A DNA stretch of 64,000 nt, taken from NCBI RefSeq assembly GCF_900105735.1, contig NZ_LT629793.1, positions 6,510,001-6,574,000 of the forward strand, given 5' to 3'. The DNA comes from Pseudomonas yamanorum. GTDB lineage: Bacteria > Pseudomonadota > Gammaproteobacteria > Pseudomonadales > Pseudomonadaceae. The translations under genes and the position numbers were made by a program. Below the pieces are notes generated by a model. That model saw nothing but the letters and a program-made list of their open reading frames with translations, was not told the origin of the DNA and made no database searches. Shown here one piece after another: positions 19,511-28,151 of the stretch (position 1 is the first letter of the stretch; the number at the start of each line of letters is the position of its first letter).

Positions 19511-19562
19511 GACGGCATTCCTTATTCTTGGCGCTGACCCTAAACAGCGTTGTCAGGAAGAG

Positions 19563-19578
19563 AGCAGGAGCTGTGCCG
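19563..19578 (-). promoter_or_regulatory. Sigma-54 (-24/-12) promoter of the fap operon
   Basis: On the minus strand CGGCACAGCTCCTGCT matches the RpoN pattern TGGCAC-N5-TTGC with the invariant GG and GC at the right spacing. Two T positions are C. An A-rich stretch lies directly upstream. The predicted start is near 19553, leaving a leader of about 42 bases before the fapA GTG. Confidence 0.7.
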
Positions 19579-19640
19579 CTTTTTGTTTTGTTAATTAATT
19601 CAAAGGATTGGAGGTGCTGAAAAAGAAAGGCCGGCGAGAT

Positions 19641-19660
19641 GTGTTTCAACGGTGAGACAC
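19641..19660. promoter_or_regulatory. Activator site 1 upstream of fapA
   Basis: GTGTTTCA-N4-TGAGACAC: 8-base half-sites, 7 of 8 positions symmetric, centred about 98 bases before the predicted fap start. This is a typical distance for an enhancer-binding protein. Confidence 0.65.
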
Positions 19661-19687
19661 CCGGCCCGCGTTCAACTCGCTCGGCAG

Positions 19688-19707
19688 CTGTCTCAGGAAT
19701 GAAACAC
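19688..19707. promoter_or_regulatory. Activator site 2 upstream of fapA
   Basis: CTGTCTCA-N4-TGAAACAC has the same half-sites and the same 4-base spacing as site 1, centred about 145 bases before the predicted fap start. Confidence 0.65.
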
Positions 19708-19760
19708 CGGCCGCCATAAACCTGGCAGCCCGCAGCCGGCTGTCAGCTCAGCCGGTGCAA

Positions 19761-19780
19761 GTGTTTCAAAAGTGGACAGT
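19761..19780. promoter_or_regulatory. Weaker activator site 3 upstream of fapA
   Basis: GTGTTTCA followed after 4 bases by TGGACAGT. The left half-site is perfect and the right is degenerate. It is centred about 218 bases before the predicted fap start, close to the 3' end of the FecR gene. Apart from the promoter and these sites, the 319 bases between fapA and fecR hold nothing I can assign. Confidence 0.45.
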
Positions 19781-19829
19781 TCCAGGCAGAGAACGTCCGT
19801 GGAGGAGGGCATACGCCCTGTCTCCAGGG

Positions 19830-20825
19830 TCAGCCCTTTGGTGTTTTACGCGGAATCGAATTGAGTACGGGGTTGCCGTCCTGGTTCTGGGTCAGGTAGA
19901 CCGGCAGGACCTTGGGCAGGGAGGGGACGAGGTTGGACACCTCGTTGATGTTGTAGATGCCACCAATACGGATCGCGCCGGTGCCGGCGTCGGCCAGCAT
20001 CACCGGTTTGCTCAGGTAGCGGTTGATCAACGGCAACGCGTCGGCCAGGGCCAGGTTGTCGAGGATCAGCTTGCCTTCACGCCAGGCCAGGGCCGTGTCG
20101 CCCGGGGCAATTGGCTGGGCCAGGGGGCTGGCGTCGCCACGGTTGTAGCTGGCCTGCATCCCGGGCGACAGGCGTAGGCCGCTGTGGGCGTCATCGCTGC
20201 TCACCAGCACCGAGCCTTCCAGCAGCATGACCCGCACATGGTCTTCGTATTTCCACACGTTGAACTGAGTGCCGGTCACCCGAACCTGACCGTCGCCGGC
20301 GTGGACAATGAAGGGGTGTTGCGGGTCATGGCTGACGTTGAAAAAAGCCTCACCCTTTTTCAGGGTGACCCGGCGCTGGTCTTTGTAATGGCTGTAGACC
20401 AGCTCGGTACCCAGGTTCAGCTCAACCTGGCTGCCATCATCGAGGGTGACCTGGCGCAGGCTGTTTTCGGTTTCGTAATGCTTATAGGCGCTGGGCAACC
20501 AACCGGCTTCCCAGCCGGTGAAGGCCGCCAGTGGCAAGGCCACCAGGCATATCGCCGCCGCTACTGCGTAGTTGCTTAAACGGCGGCGAGGCTGGAGTCG
20601 CACCACGGCAGGGGCCGGTTCGCTGCGGGGCAGGTGATCGGCAACGTCCCAGATTTCCAGCATCGCCGCGTATTCGAAGGCATGCAGTGGATGCGCATCG
20701 TGCCACTGTTCGAAGGCCCGACGCTCGGCCGTCGTGCAATCGCTGGCATGCAGACGCATGCACCAGTGCGCAGCGGCATCGGTGATGGCGTCATATTCGG
20801 CTTCTGATAGGGACTTATCTGTCAT
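19830..20825 (-). CDS. FecR-type anti-sigma factor, orphan
   Basis: A FecR-family inner-membrane sigma regulator of 331 residues. The N-terminal cytoplasmic DUF4880-like part has the motif AAHWCMRLHASDCTTAERRA. One membrane helix (about residues 85-105, AVAAAICLVALPLAAF) precedes the periplasmic FecR domain with VTLDDGSQVELN and FIVHAGDGQVRVTGTQFNVW. The start is ambiguous: ATG 20825 within TAATG, or in-frame GTG 20846 preceded by GGAGG. Such proteins are normally cotranscribed with an ECF sigma factor and serve an STN-bearing receptor; neither is adjacent. Its position just before the fap control region may be coincidental. Confidence 0.88.
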   Translation of the reverse strand: MTDKSLSEAEYDAITDAAAHWCMRLHASDCTTAERRAFEQWHDAHPLHAFEYAAMLEIWDVADHLPRSEPAPAVVRLQPRRRLSNYAVAAAICLVALPLAAFTGWEAGWLPSAYKHYETENSLRQVTLDDGSQVELNLGTELVYSHYKDQRRVTLKKGEAFFNVSHDPQHPFIVHAGDGQVRVTGTQFNVWKYEDHVRVMLLEGSVLVSSDDAHSGLRLSPGMQASYNRGDASPLAQPIAPGDTALAWREGKLILDNLALADALPLINRYLSKPVMLADAGTGAIRIGGIYNINEVSNLVPSLPKVLPVYLTQNQDGNPVLNSIPRKTPKG

Positions 20826-20975
20826 TAACTCATCCTGATTTCGCACATTCTAACCTCCACAGCAGGACGGCGAGAACAACCATCATGGCGAATGCACATC
20901 AATTGGAACTAATTCTCGTCTGCAAGGCCCTAAAAATCAGGACAGCTAACACTCAATCCCTAATGGAGCACGAAA

Positions 20976-21245
20976 ATGCTTAAGAAAACCTTAGCCGCCA
21001 TTGTCGCAACCACCGCCTTGTTCAGTGCTGGAGCCGCCCTCGCGGACAAACCAGGCGCAGGCTGGATCACCATTGAAAAAGCCATCGAGACCGCCAAGAC
21101 CAAAGCCGGCTACGTCGAGATCTACAAGATCGAAGCCGATAACGACGGCTACTGGGAAGGTGAGGGACGCAAGGCCGATGGCGTCGTCTATGAGTTCCGC
21201 ATCGACGGTGAGTCGGGCAATGTGTTGCGTGATCAGAAAGACTGA
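20976..21245 (+). CDS. Periplasmic PepSY-domain protein
   Basis: An 89-residue exported protein. A signal peptide (1-23, cleavage after ALA) is followed by a single PepSY domain: helix TIEKAIETAKTKAGYVEIYK, then strands EGRKADGVVYEFRIDGESGNVL. PepSY modules often inhibit proteases or act as small sensors near two-component or redox systems; no partner is adjacent here. It ends at a hairpin terminator and is divergent from the FecR gene. Confidence 0.9.
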   Translation: MLKKTLAAIVATTALFSAGAALADKPGAGWITIEKAIETAKTKAGYVEIYKIEADNDGYWEGEGRKADGVVYEFRIDGESGNVLRDQKD

Positions 21246-21256
21246 ATGAGCTGACT

Positions 21257-21281
21257 GGGTGCAGGCGTGTAGCCTGCACCC
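21257..21281. terminator. Hairpin between convergent PepSY and toxin genes
   Basis: Perfect 10-bp stem GGGTGCAGGC / GCCTGCACCC with 5-base loop GTGTA. There is no clear T tract on either side, so efficiency is uncertain. Confidence 0.55.
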
Positions 21282-21286
21282 GTAGC

Positions 21287-24200
21287 TTACGGCGTGCCTT
21301 CGGCAATCGAGGGCACGGCGTCCAGTTGTCGTCCCAACGTTGTGATCAGCAAGGTCAATGAGTCAGCGTTATCCATCTGTGTGTTGAACCGCCGAGTCAG
21401 GTTGGTTTTGAAAATTCCCCGTGCATTGCTCAAGTCCACGCCTCCGGTCGTGGCAAGAATCTGCTGCTTGATGTAGTCATCTTCCGGATCGGTTCCCAGA
21501 TCAGACCCGGTAGCCCCCCACGCGTCCGATGATTTGAACAATTGCCCGATAGGCGTACTGATCGAGTACGCATTCTCCTGCACGTTGCGCAGCCAGTCCC
21601 GAAGATCGCGCCCGGCTTGGGTTTGTACTTCGATCAGGTCGGAAAAAGGCGATGTGGAATTGAGGTAGGCGACGTCGGCGGTGTTGCTCACGATATGGGT
21701 CAACTCATGAATCAACGTAGTCGCACGGGCATGGGCTCTTTGATCGAAGTGATTGATCAGGTGCCCTTCGAAATCGGCTGTGGGCGGGTTGAAGAAGTTT
21801 TCGGTGAGATAGATGCGACGATCCGGGTCCCCGTCGATGGTAAACGCCCAATGCCGTTCGGGTTCGGCGATATGCGCGCCGGAGACGAAACGCCGGGAGT
21901 TGAGCGAGTAGAGTGCCGGTTCCAGCGCCTCATCGAGGATGGCGGTCACCGTGTCCATGAGCTTTTGCGCGAGGACTGCCGGAAATTTGGCCGGGCCGGT
22001 GTCGGCGTCTATCGGGATGCCGAAGAAGCGGTTGATGAAGCGATGCACCCGGGTCACGGGCGGGTACTGATGGTCGAGCAGTTTCAGGTTCTGCTGGCAG
22101 TTGTGCAGGTAGAAGGTAGCCAGGTCCAGTGCCTCGACGATCGCCTGGGCCCTGAGGGGCGAAATACGCCGAATTTCGCTCAGGCCTCGAGCTTCGACAT
22201 TCATCACCCGGTCCACCTCTGCCCTCACTTCCCGGCGTTCCATCATGGCACTCCAGCCAGGGCCATGGCGGCGAACCGAGGCGCCCAGGTCCAGAGTCCA
22301 TTTGCGCTCGGCATCCAGGCGCACATAGGGCCCTTTGGACCGTGCACTGAAAAGCCGCCAATGGCCATCAACCGGTTTGGCTCGATAGACCTTGCCTGCG
22401 CAAGGCAGGTAATGCCGATTGTCTGTCGCTGTGTAGACCCCCGAGTTGCCTGCCGTCAGGTTATCGAGGCTGATGTCGTTGGCTTCGTATGCTTGCAGCC
22501 GGGTCCGGGCTTGGGCGGTGATATCGATGTCTTGCCAGGCTCTGGCTGTTTGTGTCGGCGCGGGCTGCGGCGGGGCGGTGCCTGGTGTCGGTGGTTCATC
22601 CATCAATGTACGTATTGAGGCCATTTGCGCGACACCGCGAATAAAGCGTTGCAGCGCGTCGCGCCATAGATGTTGCTGCAAGTCTTCGGCAGAGGCCTTG
22701 AACAGTGTGTAGCTTTGCCAGATCACCAACGGCACCATCAGCTTGCCCGGTAGCAACGCCTGCGCCTGTTGCAGGCCATGGGTAAACAATGCCTTGAGGG
22801 TGTCCCAGGCTGACCGGCCATTGGCCTGGTTTTGCTGTTCAAACAGGCTCGAAATCAACTGAATGTTGTCGCGGTACAACTGCTTGAGCGCGTGGCCCTT
22901 GATCGGATTGTCCGCCAGGATGATTTCCGAGGTTCTCCCGACCGTGCTGGCCCAAAGGTTTTTATACGTGGCTCGCTCAGCCTCTGGCAGGCGGCCGATC
23001 ACCCAGTCCTGCAACGGGCCGGGCAGGTTAAGCCGACGGATTAGAGCCGCCTCGTTTTCGAATTCCTGGAACGCCTGCTGCGGACCGTAAGGTGCATACA
23101 TCACCAGGGGCGCCTTTTCGGCGGCGTTAATCAGGTAGACCCCAAGAGCCTTGATGGTGCGAGCGCCCGTCGTGGCGATCAACTCCAGGGGACGGACCGT
23201 CGAGGTTGCGCCGTTGACCGCTGCACGGGCGATTGCATCCGGCATGTCGAGGACTTGTTCGACCAGGCTCAAGCCCGCGGGTGACAGCAGTTCCTGCAGG
23301 CTCAGCGCATGGGCGTTTTGCAGCAACTGCCAGGGCAGTTGCCGGATAAATCGCTGTTCCCGTGCTTCGGCACCTGGCTTGCCCGGCGTAAGCTTTTCGG
23401 CCAGGCAAGCCTGGTGGTCTTGCTTGAGGGGCAGGCGCGCGAGGATCTGGCGCACCACAGCAGGTGTCAGGCCAGCAGCCGCAGACTCGACATCGAATGC
23501 AGCAGCTTGCTGGCTGACGTGATTGAGGGCGTAGTCCACCAGGTTCTGTCGCTGGCCGGCCAATACCAGCTTGGGGAGGATGTAGACGTCTTGGGGGCGT
23601 ACGTCATAGGCCTGCAACAGCTCGCCGAGCTTGCTGCCAACGTACTGTGGCAGCGACAGGAAATCGTCCAGGTAGTCTTTGTCGCCCGTGAGGCTATGGC
23701 GGTATTGCTCAAGGATTTCGACATGGCGACGCTGTTGGCTGACCGACGCCATCCCCAACCAGGCGGGCAGTGATTGTTGCGCCATGAAGGTCTGGGCGAT
23801 TTGTGAGGCATGGCCCAGGTCGTTGGCCGGCAAGGCCTTTTCCAGCTCGCCGAGACGCTTCAGCAAGGCGTCCCCCGATAACGTCAGGCTGAGGCAGTGG
23901 GCCCGTTGCCCCCTGTAGTGATCAATCCAGGACTGCTGGCGGTCTTGCGCGACCGCGCCGTTGATCAGCATGAACTGACCGAGTGGGCAGGCCTGGTGCG
24001 GCTTGAGATAGCGCGGGTCGAGATTGGCCAGTAGCTGCCTGCGAAGGTCCGGGGCAGCCAGTCGCCGTTGCAGTTCTGTCTGCAATTGGCTGACGTTGGC
24101 GAAACTCTCCAGGCCGCGCGCCGGAGTCCACAGCACGGCCCGGCCTGAGTGGGACGGGTCCAGGCCGCCGCGCTCGGTGAGCATCAGGCAATGGGCCAGG

Positions 24201-26410
24201 GGCACCCGTTGCGTCAGGCCCTCGGGTTCGACGGTCAACGCATAGGCATCCGGAATGAATCCGCCCAGGCCCTGGCGCCGGTGGCGATCAGGGTGTTGAA
24301 GATCAAACACCGTTTGCACGATTGACTCATCACGGGCGTCCAGGCTGTTGTTGAGGCGCCTGAGCCTGGCTTCGCCCTGGATCGCCACCGCCATGGCATG
24401 GGCCATCGGCGCCTTGAGCTGTTCCAGGTGTTCGCGAGGAATATCAGCAATGTTGTAGTTATGAAACTTGATCAGTGCGGCATCGAGAACTGCGTTGGCT
24501 TGCGAGATGTCGAGGCCGGTCAGCGGTGTGACGAGCCCACTGCCCTGATTGGCGTAAAGGCCGTAGTGTGGCGTTTGCGGAATTGGCCCGCGCCCCTGTA
24601 TCAGGCGCGCAAGAAAGTAACTGCGCAGGCTCTGGCTTTCCAAGGGCTCAGTGGCCTGAGTCGCGCTTGCGCCGGCGGCGTATCGATTGACGTAGATCTT
24701 CTCGGGGTCCTGGCCAGTCAGGCGCCGGCGGTTGAACTCCAAGGTGAGTGCCTGATTGACGGTGTTGGCCAGCGTGGGCTGGGCGTGCACCTGGGCTGCC
24801 AGTGTGTCCCGGATGTTGGCCAACTGCTTGTGCAGCAGAGCGGCCCGGTCGCCGGCCAGTGACACCGGGCGGGTCGGGTCGGCCAGTACCGAATGAGGCG
24901 TCCAGCGTCCCGCGGTATCCAGGCCCGGGAGGTGGCTGTCGATCATGTACCGCACGTCCAGCGCGTAGTCGAGCAAGGCCGAGGGTTCAATACCGGCGCG
25001 GGTGCGCCGGTACAGATCGAGCGCATAGCGAAGGTTCTGTTGCTGCTTGCCGATGATGGCTTCGAGCACTTGCTCAAACAGATTGCCGGCGATGGGAGTG
25101 CCGGAAAACTGCGGCGTCTTGAACCCGACAAACAACGCCCGCTCCTCGAGAGACATCAGGTTGTAGAGGTCGTCTTCGTACCCTGGCGCTTTGACCATGG
25201 CTTTGAGGGTGTCCATCAGGTCGTCGTAGGTTCCGAGTACTTGCAAACCCTTGTCGGGGGTGTAGAGAAAGGTCTGCGAGTTACCGATCATCAAGGTGCT
25301 GGCCAGCTCGACGGCGTTGGCCGGCTGCTCCCAGATCTTCACGTTCTCCACGTGCAGTGTCTGGCCGCCTAGAGGCGCTTGAGATGAGTACAGCGCTGCC
25401 AAGACCTGGCTTTGCTCTGGACTGATGATGGATTGCTGGCGCTTGAACAGCAGATCCAGGCGCGCGTTGGCGGCCATGGCCTGGGCGAACCAGGCCCGAC
25501 GCGAGACGCCCGGAGTGATCTCGGTGTTCCAGAACGTCTCCAGTGCACTGTGCAGGAACGGGATCAGTTGGCCGGCCGCTTGCTTGATCACGCTTTCCCA
25601 GCGTTGCGTGTCGCGGGCCTTGCGTTCAGGGTCATTGACGTCCTCAGGCCGCTTGGGATGGAAAAACACCCGGGTTTGCCCGGCTGGCCAGGCTTGCTCA
25701 CGGTAATACAACAGCACAGCGTCATTGAGTGGCAGCGAGTCTAGCCAGCGCGGCATCGTGTGCCCGGCGGGTTGCCTGGCGAAAAAACTGACATGGGCTT
25801 CGCTGGGGGCGAGTCCGGGGAAGAGTGGGCGGCAGATGCTTTCAAGCAGGTTTGAAAGCAGGGCGCCCAATGACGGCAACTGTTTCAACTCCGCCAGCAG
25901 CGCCTGGCGATTGACCGCCTGATAGCGCTTGAGGGTTTTCTCCTGTTCACCAAACACGTCATCGAGCATCGCCTCCGGTGTAAGCACCAGGTGGTTGTCC
26001 AGCACTTGCGATGCCTGTTGTTGCAAGGGCAGGAAACACAGCAGTCGCGGGGTGTCGGCCGGGATTTTCAAGCGCTGGGTCAACGCTGCAAGCACGTGGG
26101 TGGGGCTGTCGAATTTTTCCAGGCCGCCGTACGGGGTGTAGAGCCAGGCATGTGGGTAGGCGCTGGTGGAACTCATCATGAAGCTGCCGGCCAGTTCGAC
26201 GGCATTGACGGTGTTTTTATTCAACCAGATGCGCTGCGCGATCATTGACGGCGACTGTTGGCGACGGCCTGCATCGCTGGCAAAAAACACCTTGCCGAGG
26301 AACTCGATATCCCTGCTGTCGATGTTCAGCTGGCGCTCACGGGCCAGTGCCCTCCAGCCCACACGCATGGCTTCGGGGAAAAAATACGGGAGTGGGGTGT
26401 GGCTCATCAT
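21287..26410 (-). CDS. Giant dermonecrotic-toxin-family protein with C-terminal metalloprotease motif
   Basis: A 1707-residue protein of the Pseudomonas dermonecrotic-toxin / DUF6543 type. No N-terminal signal peptide is seen. At least four copies of a 60-residue unit occur near residues 70, 365, 740 and 1085, each centred on a motif like WLYTPYGGLEKF, which suggests large tandem modules. Near the C-terminus (about 1568) lies HELTHIVSNTADVAYL: an HExxH zinc site followed by Thr-x-Asp, the arrangement of aspzincin (M35-like) proteases. AAGGA precedes ATG 26410. There is no adjacent immunity, chaperone or secretion gene; the neighbours are PepSY (convergent) and dpkA (divergent). Target and export route are unknown. 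Confidence 0.85.
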   Translation of the reverse strand: MMSHTPLPYFFPEAMRVGWRALARERQLNIDSRDIEFLGKVFFASDAGRRQQSPSMIAQRIWLNKNTVNAVELAGSFMMSSTSAYPHAWLYTPYGGLEKFDSPTHVLAALTQRLKIPADTPRLLCFLPLQQQASQVLDNHLVLTPEAMLDDVFGEQEKTLKRYQAVNRQALLAELKQLPSLGALLSNLLESICRPLFPGLAPSEAHVSFFARQPAGHTMPRWLDSLPLNDAVLLYYREQAWPAGQTRVFFHPKRPEDVNDPERKARDTQRWESVIKQAAGQLIPFLHSALETFWNTEITPGVSRRAWFAQAMAANARLDLLFKRQQSIISPEQSQVLAALYSSQAPLGGQTLHVENVKIWEQPANAVELASTLMIGNSQTFLYTPDKGLQVLGTYDDLMDTLKAMVKAPGYEDDLYNLMSLEERALFVGFKTPQFSGTPIAGNLFEQVLEAIIGKQQQNLRYALDLYRRTRAGIEPSALLDYALDVRYMIDSHLPGLDTAGRWTPHSVLADPTRPVSLAGDRAALLHKQLANIRDTLAAQVHAQPTLANTVNQALTLEFNRRRLTGQDPEKIYVNRYAAGASATQATEPLESQSLRSYFLARLIQGRGPIPQTPHYGLYANQGSGLVTPLTGLDISQANAVLDAALIKFHNYNIADIPREHLEQLKAPMAHAMAVAIQGEARLRRLNNSLDARDESIVQTVFDLQHPDRHRRQGLGGFIPDAYALTVEPEGLTQRVPLAHCLMLTERGGLDPSHSGRAVLWTPARGLESFANVSQLQTELQRRLAAPDLRRQLLANLDPRYLKPHQACPLGQFMLINGAVAQDRQQSWIDHYRGQRAHCLSLTLSGDALLKRLGELEKALPANDLGHASQIAQTFMAQQSLPAWLGMASVSQQRRHVEILEQYRHSLTGDKDYLDDFLSLPQYVGSKLGELLQAYDVRPQDVYILPKLVLAGQRQNLVDYALNHVSQQAAAFDVESAAAGLTPAVVRQILARLPLKQDHQACLAEKLTPGKPGAEAREQRFIRQLPWQLLQNAHALSLQELLSPAGLSLVEQVLDMPDAIARAAVNGATSTVRPLELIATTGARTIKALGVYLINAAEKAPLVMYAPYGPQQAFQEFENEAALIRRLNLPGPLQDWVIGRLPEAERATYKNLWASTVGRTSEIILADNPIKGHALKQLYRDNIQLISSLFEQQNQANGRSAWDTLKALFTHGLQQAQALLPGKLMVPLVIWQSYTLFKASAEDLQQHLWRDALQRFIRGVAQMASIRTLMDEPPTPGTAPPQPAPTQTARAWQDIDITAQARTRLQAYEANDISLDNLTAGNSGVYTATDNRHYLPCAGKVYRAKPVDGHWRLFSARSKGPYVRLDAERKWTLDLGASVRRHGPGWSAMMERREVRAEVDRVMNVEARGLSEIRRISPLRAQAIVEALDLATFYLHNCQQNLKLLDHQYPPVTRVHRFINRFFGIPIDADTGPAKFPAVLAQKLMDTVTAILDEALEPALYSLNSRRFVSGAHIAEPERHWAFTIDGDPDRRIYLTENFFNPPTADFEGHLINHFDQRAHARATTLIHELTHIVSNTADVAYLNSTSPFSDLIEVQTQAGRDLRDWLRNVQENAYSISTPIGQLFKSSDAWGATGSDLGTDPEDDYIKQQILATTGGVDLSNARGIFKTNLTRRFNTQMDNADSLTLLITTLGRQLDAVPSIAEGTP

Positions 26411-26577
26411 CCTGATCCTTGAAGAGTTGCGTGTCTGCAACCTACCCAGGCCTGACGCCACGAGGGGCTAGATATGTCTGGCACTCCCTGTCGACAGCCA
26501 TGGGGCAAACCCTGTCTAATCGACGGACCGATTCTTGTACGCTGTTGCCCATTCCAATAATTAAACGGGAGCTTCAG

Positions 26578-27615
26578 ATGTCTGCATCGCCTTTGGATGT
26601 CGAGTCTTCATCAGAGCGACTCAGTTTTGCGCAATTGACCGACCTGCTGCGCCAGGTATTCGTGCGCCATGGCACCTCGGCCGAAGTGGCCCAAGTGCTG
26701 GCCGAGAACTGCGCCAGCGCCGAGCGCGACGGCGCCCACAGCCACGGTGTATTCCGTATTCCCGGTTACGTCTCGACCCTCGCCAGTGGCTGGGTCAACG
26801 GCAAGGCCGTGCCGGTGGTCGAGGATGTGGCCAGCGGGTTTGTACGGGTGGATGCCGGTAATGGCTTCGCCCAACCCGCGCTGCAAGCCGCCCGCCCGTT
26901 GTTGGTGGAAAAGGCCCGCAGTGCCGGGATTGCCCTGTTGGCCATCCATAACTCCCACCACTTCGCGGCACTTTGGCCGGATGTCGAGCCCTTCGCCGAA
27001 GAAGGCCTGGTGGCCCTGAGCGTGGTCAACAGCATGACCTGCGTGGTGCCCCACGGCGCCGACCGCCCACTGTTCGGCACCAACCCCATTGCCTTCGCCG
27101 CGCCCCGCGCCGATGGCCTGCCCATCGTGTTTGACCTGGCCACCAGCGCCATTGCCCACGGCGATGTACAGATTGCCGCACGCAAGGGCGAACGCCTGCC
27201 ACCCGGTATGGGGGTGGACAGCCTCGGCCAGCCGACCCAGGACCCCAAGGCGATCCTCGAAGGCGGCGCGCTGTTGCCGTTTGGCGGGCACAAGGGTTCG
27301 GCCCTGTCGATGATGGTCGAGTTGCTGGCGGCAGCCCTCACGGGCGGTAACTTCTCGTTTGAGTTCAACTGGTCCGATCACCCCGGCGCCCGTACACCGT
27401 GGACCGGCCAGTTGCTGATCGTGATCGACCCGAGCAAGACCGCCGGGCAAAGCTTCGCCGAGCGCAGCCAGGAATTGGTGCGACAGATGCATGCGGCAGG
27501 GTTGCGGCGTTTGCCGGGGGATCGGCGCCATCGCACACGGGCGAAGTCGCTGTCAGGCGGGATTGAGATCGAAACGCAGGAGTTGAGTCGGTTGCGGGTG
27601 TTGGCACAGGCCTGA
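26578..27615 (+). CDS. dpkA: Delta1-piperideine-2-carboxylate / pyrroline-2-carboxylate reductase
   Basis: A 345-residue NADPH-dependent imine reductase of the malate/L-lactate dehydrogenase family. DpkA reduces piperideine-2-carboxylate to L-pipecolate in D-lysine catabolism and pyrroline-2-carboxylate to L-proline. Signature stretches RDGAHSHGVFRIPGYVS, HNSHHFAALWPDVEPFAEEG and LLPFGGHKGSALSMM match the P. putida and P. syringae enzymes closely. The frame is open upstream, but ATG 26578 with GGGAG before it is the family start. It is divergent from the toxin gene. The wider L-lactate/ureidoglycolate dehydrogenase family is a less likely alternative. Confidence 0.9.
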   Translation: MSASPLDVESSSERLSFAQLTDLLRQVFVRHGTSAEVAQVLAENCASAERDGAHSHGVFRIPGYVSTLASGWVNGKAVPVVEDVASGFVRVDAGNGFAQPALQAARPLLVEKARSAGIALLAIHNSHHFAALWPDVEPFAEEGLVALSVVNSMTCVVPHGADRPLFGTNPIAFAAPRADGLPIVFDLATSAIAHGDVQIAARKGERLPPGMGVDSLGQPTQDPKAILEGGALLPFGGHKGSALSMMVELLAAALTGGNFSFEFNWSDHPGARTPWTGQLLIVIDPSKTAGQSFAERSQELVRQMHAAGLRRLPGDRRHRTRAKSLSGGIEIETQELSRLRVLAQA

Positions 27616-27620
27616 AGCGA

Positions 27621-27643
27621 GCTGCGCCCGGGGAGGGCGCAGC
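27621..27643. terminator. Hairpin between dpkA and the DUF883 gene
   Basis: Perfect 9-bp stem GCTGCGCCC / GGGCGCAGC with a 5-base loop directly after the dpkA stop. No T tract; a probable bidirectional termination hairpin. Confidence 0.5.
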
Positions 27644-27655
27644 CGTTACATCAGA

Positions 27656-27976
27656 TCAGTTGCGGCGGCCCAGCAACAGGCCGACCACCAGGCCAAACCC
27701 GGCGGAAATCGCTACGGTCTGCCATGGATGGCCACCGATATAGGTTTCGGTGGCGTCCACCACCGGCTTGCTGCGCTCGCGCACGTTGGACACCGAGTCC
27801 AAGGCTTGCTTGAGCTTGATGGCGACCTGTTCACGCAGGGTTTCACCTTCTTCCCCCACCAGTGACGCGCTGCTTTTGAGCAGCTTGTCCGATTCTTCGA
27901 TCAGCGCGGTCAGTTCACTGAAGGCTTGATCCTTGATTTGGTCTTCGACGGCTTGGGCGGCAGATTTGCGGGCCAT
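27656..27976 (-). CDS. DUF883 (ElaB/YgaM/YqjD) family protein
   Basis: A 106-residue protein of the ElaB/YqjD group. A long amphipathic charged helix covers residues 1-80 and a single C-terminal membrane anchor with a Gly-rich core (TVAISAGFGLVVGLLLG) ends in Arg-Arg-Asn. E. coli members are stationary-phase inner-membrane proteins that bind ribosomes through the soluble helix. The start ATG 27976 has AAGGAG 9 bases upstream; longer in-frame extension is not supported. It is convergent with dpkA. Confidence 0.88.
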   Translation of the reverse strand: MARKSAAQAVEDQIKDQAFSELTALIEESDKLLKSSASLVGEEGETLREQVAIKLKQALDSVSNVRERSKPVVDATETYIGGHPWQTVAISAGFGLVVGLLLGRRN

Positions 27977-28151
27977 TGGGTTAACTCCTTGCGGGTGAAT
28001 GTGGCAATGAATGCGCTTGATGAAGAATGGAGTGTTTGAAGCAGGCAAAAGTTGCAGTTTTTTTCCTACGGTCAGCTTAGGTGAAATCCAGGCCAGGAAA
28101 TTTCGACCTACAGTGTAAGATGTCACCTATTTGTGCAGCAGGTAATTCAAC

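Noticed and set aside
20880..20930. Fur-like half site (GAGAATTAGTT on the minus strand) before the FecR gene
   Set aside because: Only about half of a Fur box matches; not strong enough to list.
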